DNA of 38,396 nt, taken from Chromatiales bacterium. GTDB taxonomy: Bacteria > Pseudomonadota > Gammaproteobacteria > Steroidobacterales > GCA-2729495. The DNA is taken from positions 1 through 38,396 of the forward strand of contig JAEUQA010000003.1 in assembly GCA_016789845.1 (NCBI GenBank), given 5' to 3'. The notes beneath the pieces were generated by a model, which had not been told where the DNA came from, ran no database searches, and saw nothing but the letters and a program-made list of their open reading frames with translations. Shown here piece by piece: positions 19,051-27,056 of the stretch (position 1 is its first letter; every line of letters begins with the position of its first letter). A program made the position numbers and the translations under genes.

Positions 19051-20290
19051 ACCGCAACACCTCGGCCGGCGCCGTCACGGCCCCGCGCCATGCAGGATAG
19101 AGGGTGGACAGCAGCGCCAGCAGCAGGGCGATGCCCGCGACCTGCCAGACGTCCGTCCAGACCAGGCGGCTGGGCAGCTCGCTGATGAAATAGACGTCCG
19201 GGGCCAGGAACTGGAACCCGGTAAGCCGCTCGATGAACACGGCGATCGCACTGACGTTCCAGGCACCAAGCACGCCGGCGGCGACGCCCGCCGCGGTACC
19301 CACGATGCCGACCAGGGCTCCCTGCAACACGAAGATGGTGAGTATGGCAGCTGGCGTCGAACCGAGGGTGCGGAGTATGGCGATCTCCCCCCGCTTGTCC
19401 CGCACCACCATCACGAGCGTGGAGACGATATTGAAGGCCGCGACGCCCACTACGAGCAGCAGGATCACGAAGATGATCGAGCGGGTCAGCTGGATCGAGC
19501 GGAAGAAGTTGCCGTGCTCGCGGGTCCAGTCGGTGACGTAGACGCCGCCCCCCCAGGCATTGGCCACCGACCGGACGACCGTCGGTGCCTGGAGCGGATC
19601 ATCGACGGCGAGCCTGATCCCGGTGACATCCTCGCCGAAACGGAACAGGCGCTGGGCATCGGCAACGTTCACGAAGACGAGCGCCCGGTCGAACTCGTAC
19701 ATCCCGGCATAGAAGATCCCGGTGACCCGGAAGCGCCGCATGCGCGGCACGACCCCTGCGGGCGTCGTGATGCCCTGGGAGACCAGCACGATGACGGAGT
19801 CGCCGACGCCGACGCCGAGCTGCTCGGCCAGGGTGCGTCCGATCACCATCCCGAAGACGCCGGGCTCGAGCGCCTCGAGCGTGCCATCCACCATCAGGGA
19901 ACCCAGGGCGGAGGTCCGGAGCTCGCTGGCAGGATCGATGCCGCGCAGCTGGACACCGCGGATCTCGGCGGGTCCCACCAGCATGGCCTGGCCGTCCACG
20001 AACCGGGCGACGGAGCGCACGCCGGGATCCTGGCCGGCCACCGCGGCCAGGGACTGCCAGTCGGCGATCCGGCCATCCAGGCCGGTGATCGAGGCGTGGG
20101 CGACGATCTGGAGGATGCGGTTGCGCACTTCCGATTCGAAGCCGTTCATCACCGACAGGACCATGATCAGCACGGCGACCGCCAGGGCTATGCCCGTCAT
20201 CGAGATCACGGAGATGAAGGAGATGAAGCGGTTCTTGTTCCGCGACCGGACGTAGCGGAGCGCGATGGCAAATTCCCAGGGACGAAGCAT
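19043..20290 (-). CDS. lolC: Lipoprotein-releasing permease, LolC-like
   Basis: A 415-residue FtsX/MacB-fold permease subunit of LolCDE. It has one N-terminal transmembrane helix (ISFISVISMTGIALAVAVLIMVLSVMNGF), a periplasmic domain, and three C-terminal helices with the NIVSTLVMVVRDKRGEIAILRTLG coupling segment. The periplasmic loop TTPAGVVPRMRRFRVTGIF resembles the Pro-containing hook that LolC uses to recruit LolA, which is why I call it LolC; the C versus E naming is less certain than the family. The frame opens at 20407, but homology starts at the ATG at 20290. It lies 14 nt after the paralogue and overlaps lolD by 8 nt. Confidence 0.9.
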   Translation of the reverse strand: MLRPWEFAIALRYVRSRNKNRFISFISVISMTGIALAVAVLIMVLSVMNGFESEVRNRILQIVAHASITGLDGRIADWQSLAAVAGQDPGVRSVARFVDGQAMLVGPAEIRGVQLRGIDPASELRTSALGSLMVDGTLEALEPGVFGMVIGRTLAEQLGVGVGDSVIVLVSQGITTPAGVVPRMRRFRVTGIFYAGMYEFDRALVFVNVADAQRLFRFGEDVTGIRLAVDDPLQAPTVVRSVANAWGGGVYVTDWTREHGNFFRSIQLTRSIIFVILLLVVGVAAFNIVSTLVMVVRDKRGEIAILRTLGSTPAAILTIFVLQGALVGIVGTAAGVAAGVLGAWNVSAIAVFIERLTGFQFLAPDVYFISELPSRLVWTDVWQVAGIALLLALLSTLYPAWRGAVTAPAEVLRYE

Positions 20291-20304
20291 GACTGCTGGA
20301 CCGC

Positions 20305-21558
20305 CTACTCGTAGCGCAGGACTTCGGCCGGCGCCACGGCCGCGGCCCGCAGGGCGGGATAGATCGTGGCTAGCGCCGTGAGGCCCAGCGCGATGACGCT
20401 CACCCACAGCAGGTCACCGGTCTCCAGGTCGGCGGGCAGCGCCGTGAGGTAGTACACGTCCGCCGGCATGAACTCGAAGCCGAAGAGGCGCTCGAGGGCC
20501 GGTGCCACCGAGCCAATGTTGGTCGCCAGCAGCGCCCCGCCGGCGACGCCCATGAGCACTCCGGCCCAGCCGATGAGCACGCCCTGCAGGGCGAACATGG
20601 CCACCACGGCGCCACGCGAAAAGCCCAGGGTGCGCAGGATGGCGATGCCCGGCCGCTTGTCGGTGACCACCATGACGAGGGTCGCCACGATATTGAAGGC
20701 TGCCACCGCCACGATCAGCGAGAGGAGCAGCGTCATCATGGTCTTCTCGATGCGGACCGCGCGGAAGTAGGTGGCGTTGTCCCGCGTCCAGTCCGTGGTG
20801 ACGGGCGCACTGCGCCCCCCGGACGTCCAGCGGGCTACCCAGCCGCCGAGGATCTGCGGCGCCGCGAAGATGTCGGTCGTCTGCAGCCGGATGCCCGTAA
20901 CCCGGTCGCCGAGGCCGGCCAGCGCCGCAGCGTCGCCGATATTGACGAGGACGCGCACGGCATCGTGATCGCGGACGCCCACCTCGAACACGCCGGCCAC
21001 CGTCAGCTCGCGAAGCCGGGAGGTCACGCGCCCCGCCTCGTCCCGGACCGGCACGAGCACACGAATCCGGTCCCCGGTGCCGACGCCGAGGCGCCCTGCG
21101 AGGGAACGGCCGAGCAGCGCGCGCCAGGCTCCCGGGACGAGATCAGCAAGGGTGCCGCCCCGCAGTGCGCCCTCGAGGCCGGCGATGGGCGACTTCCGCA
21201 GCGGGTCTATCCCTTCGATCACGGCGCCGGCCAGTTCGCCGCCGACGGCGACCATGGCTTCGAGCTCCACGTAGGGGGCCGCGGACTCCACGCCCGGAAA
21301 GCCCTGGATGTCGGCCAGGATCTCGCGCCAGGCTGGTTCGCCGGCACCGGTGATCACGGCGCCGTGGCCAGTGATGGCGACGAGCCGCGACCGCAGCTCG
21401 TTCTCGAAGCCGTTCATCACCGACAGGACGACGATGAGCGCGGCCACGCCCAGCGCCACGCCGATGACGGACGCGAGCGCGACGAGCGAGGCGAACTGGT
21501 TCGTGCGTTGCGCGCCCAGGTACCGCAGGGCAATCCAGGCGGTGGCGGGTCGCATCAT
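20305..21558 (-). CDS. lolE: Lipoprotein-releasing permease, LolE-like
   Basis: A 417-residue paralogue of the neighbouring LolC-like protein, with the same four-helix FtsX topology (VALASVIGVALGVAALIVVLSVMNGF near the N-terminus; NIVATLVMVVTDKRPGIAILRTLGF in the C-terminal half). Its periplasmic loop (VPVRDEAGRVTSRLRELTVAGVF) lacks the proline-centred hook seen in the paralogue, favouring LolE. The start overlaps the sfsA stop by 4 nt. The order lolE-lolC-lolD differs from E. coli lolC-lolD-lolE. Confidence 0.9.
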   Translation of the reverse strand: MMRPATAWIALRYLGAQRTNQFASLVALASVIGVALGVAALIVVLSVMNGFENELRSRLVAITGHGAVITGAGEPAWREILADIQGFPGVESAAPYVELEAMVAVGGELAGAVIEGIDPLRKSPIAGLEGALRGGTLADLVPGAWRALLGRSLAGRLGVGTGDRIRVLVPVRDEAGRVTSRLRELTVAGVFEVGVRDHDAVRVLVNIGDAAALAGLGDRVTGIRLQTTDIFAAPQILGGWVARWTSGGRSAPVTTDWTRDNATYFRAVRIEKTMMTLLLSLIVAVAAFNIVATLVMVVTDKRPGIAILRTLGFSRGAVVAMFALQGVLIGWAGVLMGVAGGALLATNIGSVAPALERLFGFEFMPADVYYLTALPADLETGDLLWVSVIALGLTALATIYPALRAAAVAPAEVLRYE

Positions 21559-22274
21559 GCGGCGAGCGCCACCGGGATCAGGCGGTCCACGAAGATGCCG
21601 GCGAGCGTGGCCCGGGCCCCGACCGCCATGACGTCGACCCCGTCGGCCGCCGCGGCCCGCAGGGCCACGCCGTAGGCGGGGTCGATGCGGTCGGCGGGCT
21701 CGACCACGTCCACGTCGGCGCGCTGGGCGCAGAAGAGTACGCCGGCCCGGGCGCCGCCCCGGCGCAGCCGGGCGAGTTCCCGCGCGTGGCGGGCGGCCCG
21801 TTCGCTGACCGCGTCCGGAAAGAGTGCCCGGCGGTCCGTCACCGCGGCCGTCACGTTCTTGACCTCCAGGTAGTAGTCCGGCAGCCCGGCGCCGCGCAGC
21901 CGGAAGTCGAAGCGCACGCCCGCCTCGGGCACGCGGACTTCGGCGGTGACCTCGGCGTACTCCCGGAGGCCGGGCAGCAGGCAGGCCGAGAGCGCCGCGG
22001 CAGCGAGCCCGTTCGTGCGGCCGGTGTGGATGCCGACCAGCGTGCCGCCGGCCACCTCGACCAGCTCCCAGGTCCAGGCGCAGCGCCGCCCGGGCCGGCC
22101 GGCCGGGCTCAGCCAGACCCGGGACCCGGGGGCCTGGCAGCCGAGCATGGCTCCGGTATTGGGACAGTGCGCGGTCACCACCGAGCCGTCCGGCAGCTGC
22201 ACGTCAGCCAGGAAGCGCTGGTAGCGGCGCACCAGGACTCCCTCGGTGAGCGGCGCCGGGTACCGGATCCCCAC
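21555..22274 (-). CDS. sfsA: SfsA family DNA-binding/nuclease-fold protein
   Basis: SfsA was first described as a factor enhancing maltose fermentation in E. coli; the family has an OB-like N-terminal domain and a nuclease-like fold, and its true role is unsettled. The conserved blocks RRYQRFLADVQLPDG, HCPNTGAMLGC, GIHTGRTNGL and YLEVKNVTAAV are intact. A TTG at 22319 opens a 254-residue frame, but family alignment from memory starts about eight residues before PLTEGVLVRRY. The GTG at 22274 fits this, with AGGG nine bases upstream, giving 239 residues. It overlaps lolE by 4 nt and heads the sfsA-lolE-lolC-lolD run. Confidence 0.92.
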   Translation of the reverse strand: MGIRYPAPLTEGVLVRRYQRFLADVQLPDGSVVTAHCPNTGAMLGCQAPGSRVWLSPAGRPGRRCAWTWELVEVAGGTLVGIHTGRTNGLAAAALSACLLPGLREYAEVTAEVRVPEAGVRFDFRLRGAGLPDYYLEVKNVTAAVTDRRALFPDAVSERAARHARELARLRRGGARAGVLFCAQRADVDVVEPADRIDPAYGVALRAAAADGVDVMAVGARATLAGIFVDRLIPVALAA

Positions 22275-22424
22275 CGGCACGGGCCCTGGGCCGGTCACCC
22301 GGCGGGCACTCCGGGGCAACCGGCCGGATAGCTCATTTGTCCTGTCAAGTCCATGGGATAGGTCGTTTTTCTGAGGGCGGGTCGAGTGCTATATTGATCG
22401 GTGAACGACCACGGAGAGGTTAGC

Positions 22425-22715
22425 ATGGCCGCCATCCCCCGAGCCTTCCTCCTCACGCTCGCGCTCGCCACCCCGCTGCTCCTGCCCGCCGGCAACGCCG
22501 TCGCCGACAAGCTGGTGATCGAGAACGTGGCGGCCGGTGCCGCCGCCGGTGAACGCCCCGCGCGGGGCAGCAGCATGGCCCGGGTCGAAGCCCGCTTCGG
22601 CGCCCCCGCCACCCGCTCCGGCCCCGTCGGCAAGCCCCCCATCACCCGCTGGGACTACCCCGACTTCGTCGTGTTCTTCGAGTACGACCACGTGGTGCAT
22701 GCGGTCGGGCGGTAG
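22425..22715 (+). CDS. Small exported BamE/SmpA-like protein
   Basis: A 96-residue protein with a signal peptide (about 1-25, FLLTLALATPLLLPAGNAVA). The mature part carries SSMARVEARFGAPATRSGPVG...PPITRWDYPDFVVFFEYDHVVHAV. This resembles the short beta-alpha SmpA/OmlA (BamE-like) motif, where a helix ending in V..RFG.P is followed by W.Y.....F....V. It lacks a lipobox cysteine, so it should be soluble in the periplasm. The ATG at 22425 has GGAGAGG five bases upstream, and TATATT at 22390-22395 is a plausible -10 box. Family membership is inferred from motif shape; the function is unknown. Confidence 0.75.
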   Translation: MAAIPRAFLLTLALATPLLLPAGNAVADKLVIENVAAGAAAGERPARGSSMARVEARFGAPATRSGPVGKPPITRWDYPDFVVFFEYDHVVHAVGR

Positions 22716-22780
22716 CAGGGATAGTCGATCCCGGGCGTAGGCCAGTCCTGCGCAATCGCTGAAGGTCAGGACCACGACCT

Positions 22781-22820
22781 CCGCCCTGACGGTCACGCCG
22801 TGATGTGGGACTCAGGGCGG
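22781..22820. terminator. Possible bidirectional terminator between convergent genes
   Basis: A perfect 9-bp inverted repeat: CCGCCCTGA at 22781-22789 pairs with TCAGGGCGG at 22812-22820 across a 22-nt loop. It lies exactly between two convergent genes, and its right arm contains the stop codon of the minus-strand gene. There is no clear T tract, so intrinsic termination is uncertain. Confidence 0.35.
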
Positions 22821-23357
22821 CGACGAGCGGCGCCGGCGGCTTCCCAGCCCGAGGAGGGCGCAGCCCGCGATGAACAGCGGACCCGCCGCCGGCAGTGGCA
22901 CGACAGCCGCCGATACGGCGCCGGAGACGACCTCGCGGAGCGGCCCGCCGAAATAGACGGTCTCGCCCGAGCCGAAGGTTATCGGGAATGCCACGAACCC
23001 CGGCACGAGGTTGACCGTGCCGCCCGCATTGGTGAGCGGGTTCACGTACCTGAGGATGAAGCCGAGCGACGGGTTGATCGTGTCGAACGGCAAGGCAACG
23101 AGCTGGGTGGATGTCATCGTCCCGGGCTGCAGGTTCTGCCCGCTGTACGTCGCCCCGCCGAACGCCGTACCGGCGGTGGTCGTGATCGCGATGAGCGAGT
23201 AGGTATTGGTGTCGGCGTCGTAGGTGAAGGAGCCGCTGGCATCGCCGCCATCGTTGAACACGACGTTGGCGAGCGTCCACTGGAGCGGCGCCGCCCACCC
23301 CGCAACGGGCAGCAGCAGCAGGCAGGTGGCAAGGGATCGGATGATCGAGTGGCGCAT
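22812..23357 (-). CDS. VPLPA-CTERM sorting-domain exported protein
   Basis: A 181-residue secreted protein of unknown function. It has a signal peptide (residues about 1-22, CLLLLPVAGWA), a beta-rich mature region (SGSFTYDADTNTYS, FGSGETVYFGGPLREV), and a C-terminal signal of VPLPAAGPLFIAGCALLGLG followed by four arginines (SRRRRSS). That is the tripartite VPLPA-CTERM type of PEP-CTERM tag, normally recognised by a dedicated exosortase (XrtD class) and linked to surface or exopolysaccharide matrix. The exosortase is not in the window. A promoter-like TCGACG, 17 nt, TAATAT lies at 23421-23449 on the same strand. It is similar in design, not sequence, to the gene at 24085. Confidence 0.82.
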   Translation of the reverse strand: MRHSIIRSLATCLLLLPVAGWAAPLQWTLANVVFNDGGDASGSFTYDADTNTYSLIAITTTAGTAFGGATYSGQNLQPGTMTSTQLVALPFDTINPSLGFILRYVNPLTNAGGTVNLVPGFVAFPITFGSGETVYFGGPLREVVSGAVSAAVVPLPAAGPLFIAGCALLGLGSRRRRSSPP

Positions 23358-23420
23358 GGCTGGCTTCCCCCGTAGCGGCTCGTTATTGGTTCTGGGCCAT
23401 CCTGGTGGCCGTGTAGAGGA

Positions 23421-23449
23421 ATATTACTGGCAACATTCCGCAGCGTCGA
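23421..23449 (-). promoter_or_regulatory. Predicted promoter of the VPLPA-CTERM gene at 22812-23357
   Basis: Minus-strand TCGACG (23449-23444), 17-nt spacer, TAATAT (23426-23421). The -35 matches consensus at four of six positions. The start would be near 23414, leaving about 57 nt of leader. I did not see a sigma54 TGGCAC-N5-TTGC box, which drives some PEP-CTERM genes. Confidence 0.4.
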
Positions 23450-23559
23450 CATCCCCGGCCGCGGCGCGCCTGCCGGGTCCGGCTGCGTGCCCCGCCTTTT
23501 GTGGTGACAGCGCCCGCGATGAACGGTGAGGACGGGGCAGCTTCCGCCAGGGGCTTTGG

Positions 23560-23847
23560 ATGTCCTATGCTCCCGAGACCATTCTTCGACGAAGCGAAGC
23601 CACCGTGACCGAGTCTCTGCCCGACCGCCTGAGCACCGACCCCCGGAGCCCCTTCTACGACGAGGCGCTCCTCGCCCGGGGCATCGGCATCCGCTTCAAC
23701 GGCAAGGAGCTGCACAACGTGGAGGAATACTGCGTCAGCGAAGGCTGGATCCGGTTAGCCGTGGGCAAGGCCCTGGACCGGCGGGGGCAACCACTGACGC
23801 AGAAGCGCACAGGCACGGTGGAGGCTTTTCTGAAGGACCCGACCTGA
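23560..23847 (+). CDS. DUF3297 family protein
   Basis: A small cytoplasmic protein of 95 residues. The conserved core DRLSTDPRSPFYDEALL..GIGIRFNG.E..NVEEYCVSEGWIRLAVGKALDR is the DUF3297 signature. The family has no established function and is sometimes mislabelled glutathione peroxidase. Two starts are possible. The ATG at 23560 has AGGGG six bases upstream but adds about 15 residues not typical of the family. A GTG at 23605 gives the usual length of about 80 residues. I list the longer form because of its ribosome site. It appears to be a single-gene unit between two exported-protein genes. Confidence 0.85.
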   Translation: MSYAPETILRRSEATVTESLPDRLSTDPRSPFYDEALLARGIGIRFNGKELHNVEEYCVSEGWIRLAVGKALDRRGQPLTQKRTGTVEAFLKDPT

Positions 23848-24084
23848 TGGGTGCGATCCACGCCGTGGAGCTGAGGTAGCGCCCAGGGCGCGTCTTCGCT
23901 CCGACGCAGGCGTTCGTAGCGCTGCCGCCGCGCAACCAAGGCGGTCCTCGCTGCCTCGCGCGCGTTGATATAAGGGCCTGCAGTGTGTAGCTTCCGAGGC
24001 TCAGGGAAGTGAGCCGGCTCGACCACAGGGACGCGGTCCAGAGAATCCTTCAGGCAAACGAACCGTTCCTCAGGAGAGTCCGGC

Positions 24085-24690
24085 ATGAAGAAGGTTGTCC
24101 TGGCTACCGCTGTTCTCGTCATGCTGATGGCCGCTCAGGGTCGTGCAGCCACCGTTGAGATGCTGCTTACCGACGTCCGCCTCATCAACCCCTCCGGAGT
24201 AGAACGCTTCGGCGATCTGGCAGGGTCCACGGCGACGTTCGAATTTGAAACCAGTAGCGGCGTGTTGACCCAGACGGGCGGCAGCTTTGACGTCCTTTTC
24301 ATCCTGCCTCCGCCCTCGACGCTGACCCTGTATCGCCACGTTGCCACGGATCTGGTGCTCGGCAGCGGCGCCGCCGCGTCGGCCAGCTCCTACGGCTGCA
24401 TTGACGGCACGTTCTTCATCCAGCTGGGACAGAGCGCCTGCATATTCATTCCCCTCTCTTCCTACGACGCCTTCGAAACGAAAAGCTGGGATGGGACAAC
24501 CCTGGTGATGGGCAACTACCCGTTCATGGGCAACGAAGCCTGCGCACAGGGCGACACATTCTGCGAACCCCAGATCATGTACCAGTGGACCCTCGAAGCG
24601 CAGGTTGTGCCGCTGCCGGCGGCCGCCTGGCTGTTCGGCGGCGCTCTGGCGCTGCTTGGCTGGTTGAGGCGGGCCGGGGCGCCGGCCTAG
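24085..24690 (+). CDS. VPLPA-CTERM sorting-domain exported protein
   Basis: A 201-residue secreted protein of unknown function. The signal peptide is KKVVLATAVLVMLMAAQGRAA (about 2-22). The mature region is beta-rich with four scattered cysteines, and the C-terminus is VPLPAAAWLFGGALALLGWL plus RRAGAPA: motif, hydrophobic segment and basic tail. The mature sequence does not resemble the 22812 protein, so the two share only the export and anchoring route. The ATG has AGGAG nine bases upstream. The 237-nt gap before it has a TATAAG-like box near 23965 but no confident promoter. Confidence 0.84.
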   Translation: MKKVVLATAVLVMLMAAQGRAATVEMLLTDVRLINPSGVERFGDLAGSTATFEFETSSGVLTQTGGSFDVLFILPPPSTLTLYRHVATDLVLGSGAAASASSYGCIDGTFFIQLGQSACIFIPLSSYDAFETKSWDGTTLVMGNYPFMGNEACAQGDTFCEPQIMYQWTLEAQVVPLPAAAWLFGGALALLGWLRRAGAPA

Positions 24691-24750
24691 GTCATGGGCG
24701 GTCGATCAGCCGCGGGCACGCGGACTCGGCTGTGTCCTCACCGGCGAAAC

Positions 24751-24814
24751 ACTTTACGCCGCCGTAAGTCTGGCAGGCTCCGATTGAAGGAGCCTGCTCC
24801 AGCCGCAAGGCTGG
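24751..24814 (+). other. Cluster of three adjacent stem-loops
   Basis: Three consecutive hairpins lie in the gap after the VPLPA-CTERM gene. ACTTTACG (24751-24758) pairs with CGTAAGT (24763-24769) with one bulged T. GCAGGCTCC (24773-24781) pairs perfectly with GGAGCCTGC (24789-24797) over a 7-nt loop. CCAGCC (24799-24804) pairs with GGCTGG (24809-24814), closing a GCAA tetraloop of the GNRA type. There is no T tract. A TATACT -10-like box follows at 24818-24823. This could be the 3' end of the upstream transcript or part of a small RNA. Confidence 0.4.
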
Positions 24815-24870
24815 GCCTATACTCTGCTGCCGACTGGCGCCATCCCGCCGGAACCCCGCGTGCCCCGCAC

Positions 24871-25551
24871 ATGAACGAGACGGACCCGTCTTCCGGAATC
24901 GCAGCCCGGATCCACCGCGGAATCGTGTTTGCCGTGGTCATCGCGATGACCATCGAGGCAGTGGTAATGCTGCTCGAAGCCGAGTGGATGAACGCGTTCC
25001 TGGTGATGATGATCATGGGAGTGATCCTGGCGCCGACACTGCTCGACCGGCGGCTGCCCGTATGCATTCCGGCGGAATTCCAGGTACTCGCACTGGTTTT
25101 CGGCTTCGCCGCATTGTTTCTCGGCGAGGTTCGCAGCTACTACCAGCGCTTCTGGTGGTGGGACATCGCCCTGCATGCCGGGTCGGGCCTGTTGCTTGGC
25201 ATTCTCGGGTTCCTGCTGGTCTACGTACTGAATGAGAGCCGGCGCGTGGACGTCCACATGCGTCCGGGATTCGTCGCCTTCTTCGCGTTCGTGTTTGCAG
25301 TTGCCGTCGGCGCACTCTGGGAGATCTTCGAATTCGCGATGGACGGCCTGTTCGGCATGAACATGCAGAAGCCGATGCTCGGCGACCCGTCCGGCCTGAC
25401 CGACACCATGTGGGATCTCATCGTCGACGCGCTCGGCGCCGGAACGATCAGCCTCTTCGGCTGGTGGTACATGCGACGCAGCCGGCGCTCGTTCATCGAG
25501 AACTGGATCGGCAAGTTCATCGCCAGCAATCCGCATCTCTTCCGGCGCTGA
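24871..25551 (+). CDS. DUF2238/YjdF-like inner-membrane protein
   Basis: A 226-residue integral membrane protein with about six hydrophobic segments. The motifs DIALHAGSGLLLGILGF, AVGALWEIFEFAMDGLFGMNMQ and DTMWDLIVDALGA carry the conserved Asp, His, Glu and Asp residues of the DUF2238 (YjdF-like) family, whose function is unknown. The frame is open from 24694, but the first 59 residues are Arg-rich and lack homology. The ATG at 24871 fits the family start, about 40 nt after the likely transcription start set by TATACT at 24818-24823. It is a single-gene unit. Confidence 0.82.
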   Translation: MNETDPSSGIAARIHRGIVFAVVIAMTIEAVVMLLEAEWMNAFLVMMIMGVILAPTLLDRRLPVCIPAEFQVLALVFGFAALFLGEVRSYYQRFWWWDIALHAGSGLLLGILGFLLVYVLNESRRVDVHMRPGFVAFFAFVFAVAVGALWEIFEFAMDGLFGMNMQKPMLGDPSGLTDTMWDLIVDALGAGTISLFGWWYMRRSRRSFIENWIGKFIASNPHLFRR

Positions 25552-25657
25552 CGGCACCCTGCGGCCTTGCTGCTACCGAGCGGGGTCGCAGCGCGGCCGG
25601 TCGGCACCTGTGAACATAGCCGCCGGCCCATCTAAGAGCCGGTCAGCCCGGAGAGTA

Positions 25658-25679
25658 GGCCATTCAAAGCCCCTGCCGG
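25658..25679 (-). repeat. Short repeat, copy 1 (end of IS91-type transposase remnant)
   Basis: This 22-bp stretch matches 29089-29110 at 20 of 22 positions in the same orientation. In both places it covers the last codons (ending RQGL and stop) of a transposase remnant. The copies lie about 3.4 kb apart, on either side of the two dockerin-like genes. Confidence 0.7.
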
Positions 25680-26023
25680 ATGCCCATTCCCGGCGGACGG
25701 CGCCGCGGGCAGCCAGTGATCAGCCGCACCCCGCGCCCGCGATCCCATCGACCGGGCCCCGAATCTCCCCCATCACCCCGGTTTCTCGGCGCGTCTGGCG
25801 CCTGGCGCAGCCGGGCCCGGCCCCCGCAGCCTTCACACGTCTCCAGGTCCAGCTTGAAGACCCGCTTCAGCCGCTGCGCCCAACTCATCGCCCGGTACCG
25901 CTCGGCCGGCATGCCGGTGTCCGTCGCCGCTTTACGGCTTCCCCGCCCCGCCGGCCTGATCTCGGCCCGCCGCCGGATGTGCGGCACGAACACCACGTGG
26001 TTTGTGCCGTTCCGGTAGGGCAT
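25664..26023 (-). pseudogene. Remnant of an IS91-type transposase C-terminus
   Basis: A 119-codon frame with two recognisable fragments. PYRNGTNHVVFVP matches the YRDGTTHVVxEP block, and AMSWAQRLKRVFKLDLETCEGCGG matches the MSWAQRLKRVF.IDIE.C..CGG zinc-ribbon end of IS91/IS801-like transposases, as I recall the family. Between them only about 33 residues remain, where intact enzymes have roughly 60-70, so an internal deletion is likely. The rolling-circle tyrosine domain is missing. The same frame stays open upstream past 26080, beneath the upstream sequence of the next plus-strand gene. The rest of the 25552-26098 gap holds no supportable gene. Confidence 0.72.
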
Positions 26024-26098
26024 GAGTAGTTCCCGCCGTTGCCAACCAGGAGCGACGGTGCGACTATTTTTCTCGGGCCAATGGCGAAGGGCGGCGTC

Positions 26099-27043
26099 AT
26101 GCGCGTTTTCTGGCTTGTCATCTGGACTGGGTTACTGTCGTTGCCAGGCTTCGCCCTGGCAGACCCCTACATCCTCGTTGGTATGTACCAGAGGACCCCC
26201 ATCGGGGGGGCCCTCTTTTCCCACATCTTCAAGGCCGGCATAGACCAGGGATGTCCGAACGCCGGCGGGCCGCCGCCCACCAGCTATATCCAGCCCTGCT
26301 ACAACCCCCAGCAGTCATGGACCGCCGATTCGGGCGCGGCCAAGGCCGTCGCGGATGCCGGCCCGACGATCTGGGATTGGGACGGGTTTCGGCTGAGGAA
26401 TTCTGGCTTGTTCTGGCCGACCCAGTTCTTCGGCAACAATCCTAACGCGACGATGCGCTTCAGCCGCGCGGTTACCGATCTCGTGATCACGCCGGGAAGC
26501 GCCAGTACGACCTATTCCGACTTCCAGTGCTGGGAGACCCCCGGCTTTCCGCCCGCATGCAATACCGCCGCACAGGTATTCAACATGTGGAACATCGTGC
26601 GCGACGACCGTCCCTACCTGATCCTGTCCACAGCGCCGAACATCGGCAACTGCGTGCTCTTTGGCGCAGGTACCACCCCCGCCTGCCCCGACGATGCCGC
26701 GGTGGGATCGCTGTATTACATGGTTCTGGCCGCGCCCGACGCGCCGGACAAGGACAATGATGGCATCCCGGACGGACTCGATAACTGCCGCCTTGCGGTC
26801 AACCCGACCCAGTGCGATTCGGATGGTGACGGCTACGGCAATCACTGCGACGGCGACCTGAACAATAACGGTGCGACCAATGCCCAGGACACTGCTCTGT
26901 TCCGGCAGCAACTGGGCCAGTCCAGCACTCCCCCCTTCAACCCCGCGGACCTCAACTGCAACGGGGCAGTGAATGCCCAGGACACCGCGCTCTTCCGGCT
27001 ACTGCTTGGCTCGCCGCCCGGTCCGTCGGGCCTGCATCCTTAG
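26099..27043 (+). CDS. Secreted protein with TSP3 repeat and dockerin-like double calcium-loop C-terminus
   Basis: A 314-residue exported protein. The signal peptide is residues 1-21 (RVFWLVIWTGLLSLPGFALA). The N-terminal region (22-215) has several cysteines and tryptophans and is not a family I recognise. A thrombospondin type 3-like calcium segment (about 217-252, DKDNDGIPDGLDNC...DSDGDGYGN) follows. Then come two dockerin-like 12-residue loops, DLNNNGATNAQD (253-264) and DLNCNGAVNAQD (284-295), each followed by a TALFR..LG helix. The protein ends in PPGPSGLHP. No cohesin partner is in the window. The ATG at 26099 is preferred for its AAGG site and direct lead into the signal peptide; earlier starts exist at 26039 and 26081. 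The next gene ends with the same module. Confidence 0.85.
   Translation: MRVFWLVIWTGLLSLPGFALADPYILVGMYQRTPIGGALFSHIFKAGIDQGCPNAGGPPPTSYIQPCYNPQQSWTADSGAAKAVADAGPTIWDWDGFRLRNSGLFWPTQFFGNNPNATMRFSRAVTDLVITPGSASTTYSDFQCWETPGFPPACNTAAQVFNMWNIVRDDRPYLILSTAPNIGNCVLFGAGTTPACPDDAAVGSLYYMVLAAPDAPDKDNDGIPDGLDNCRLAVNPTQCDSDGDGYGNHCDGDLNNNGATNAQDTALFRQQLGQSSTPPFNPADLNCNGAVNAQDTALFRLLLGSPPGPSGLHP
26747..27043 (+). repeat. Duplicated TSP3-dockerin module, copy 1
   Basis: Encodes the last 98 residues of the first secreted protein. It matches 28774-29073 closely at the protein level (TSP3 segment, two calcium loops, GPSGL tail) and visibly at the DNA level through the first loop and its helix. The upstream parts of the two genes are unrelated, so the C-terminal module was duplicated or swapped as a cassette. 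Confidence 0.8.
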
Positions 27044-27056
27044 CCGGCAAGCCGGC

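Noticed and set aside
20291..20407. N-terminal 39-residue extension of the LolC-like protein
   Set aside because: No homology, Arg/Gly-rich, and overlaps the end of lolE; the ATG at 20290 gives the conserved N-terminus.
22325..22348. TTGACA on the minus strand upstream of sfsA as a promoter
   Set aside because: The only -10-like sequence (TATCCG) is 12 nt away, too close, and the correct 17-nt distance has no -10 match.
24694..24870. 59-residue N-terminal extension of the DUF2238 protein
   Set aside because: Arg-rich, spans the hairpin cluster and the TATACT box; the family start is at 24871.
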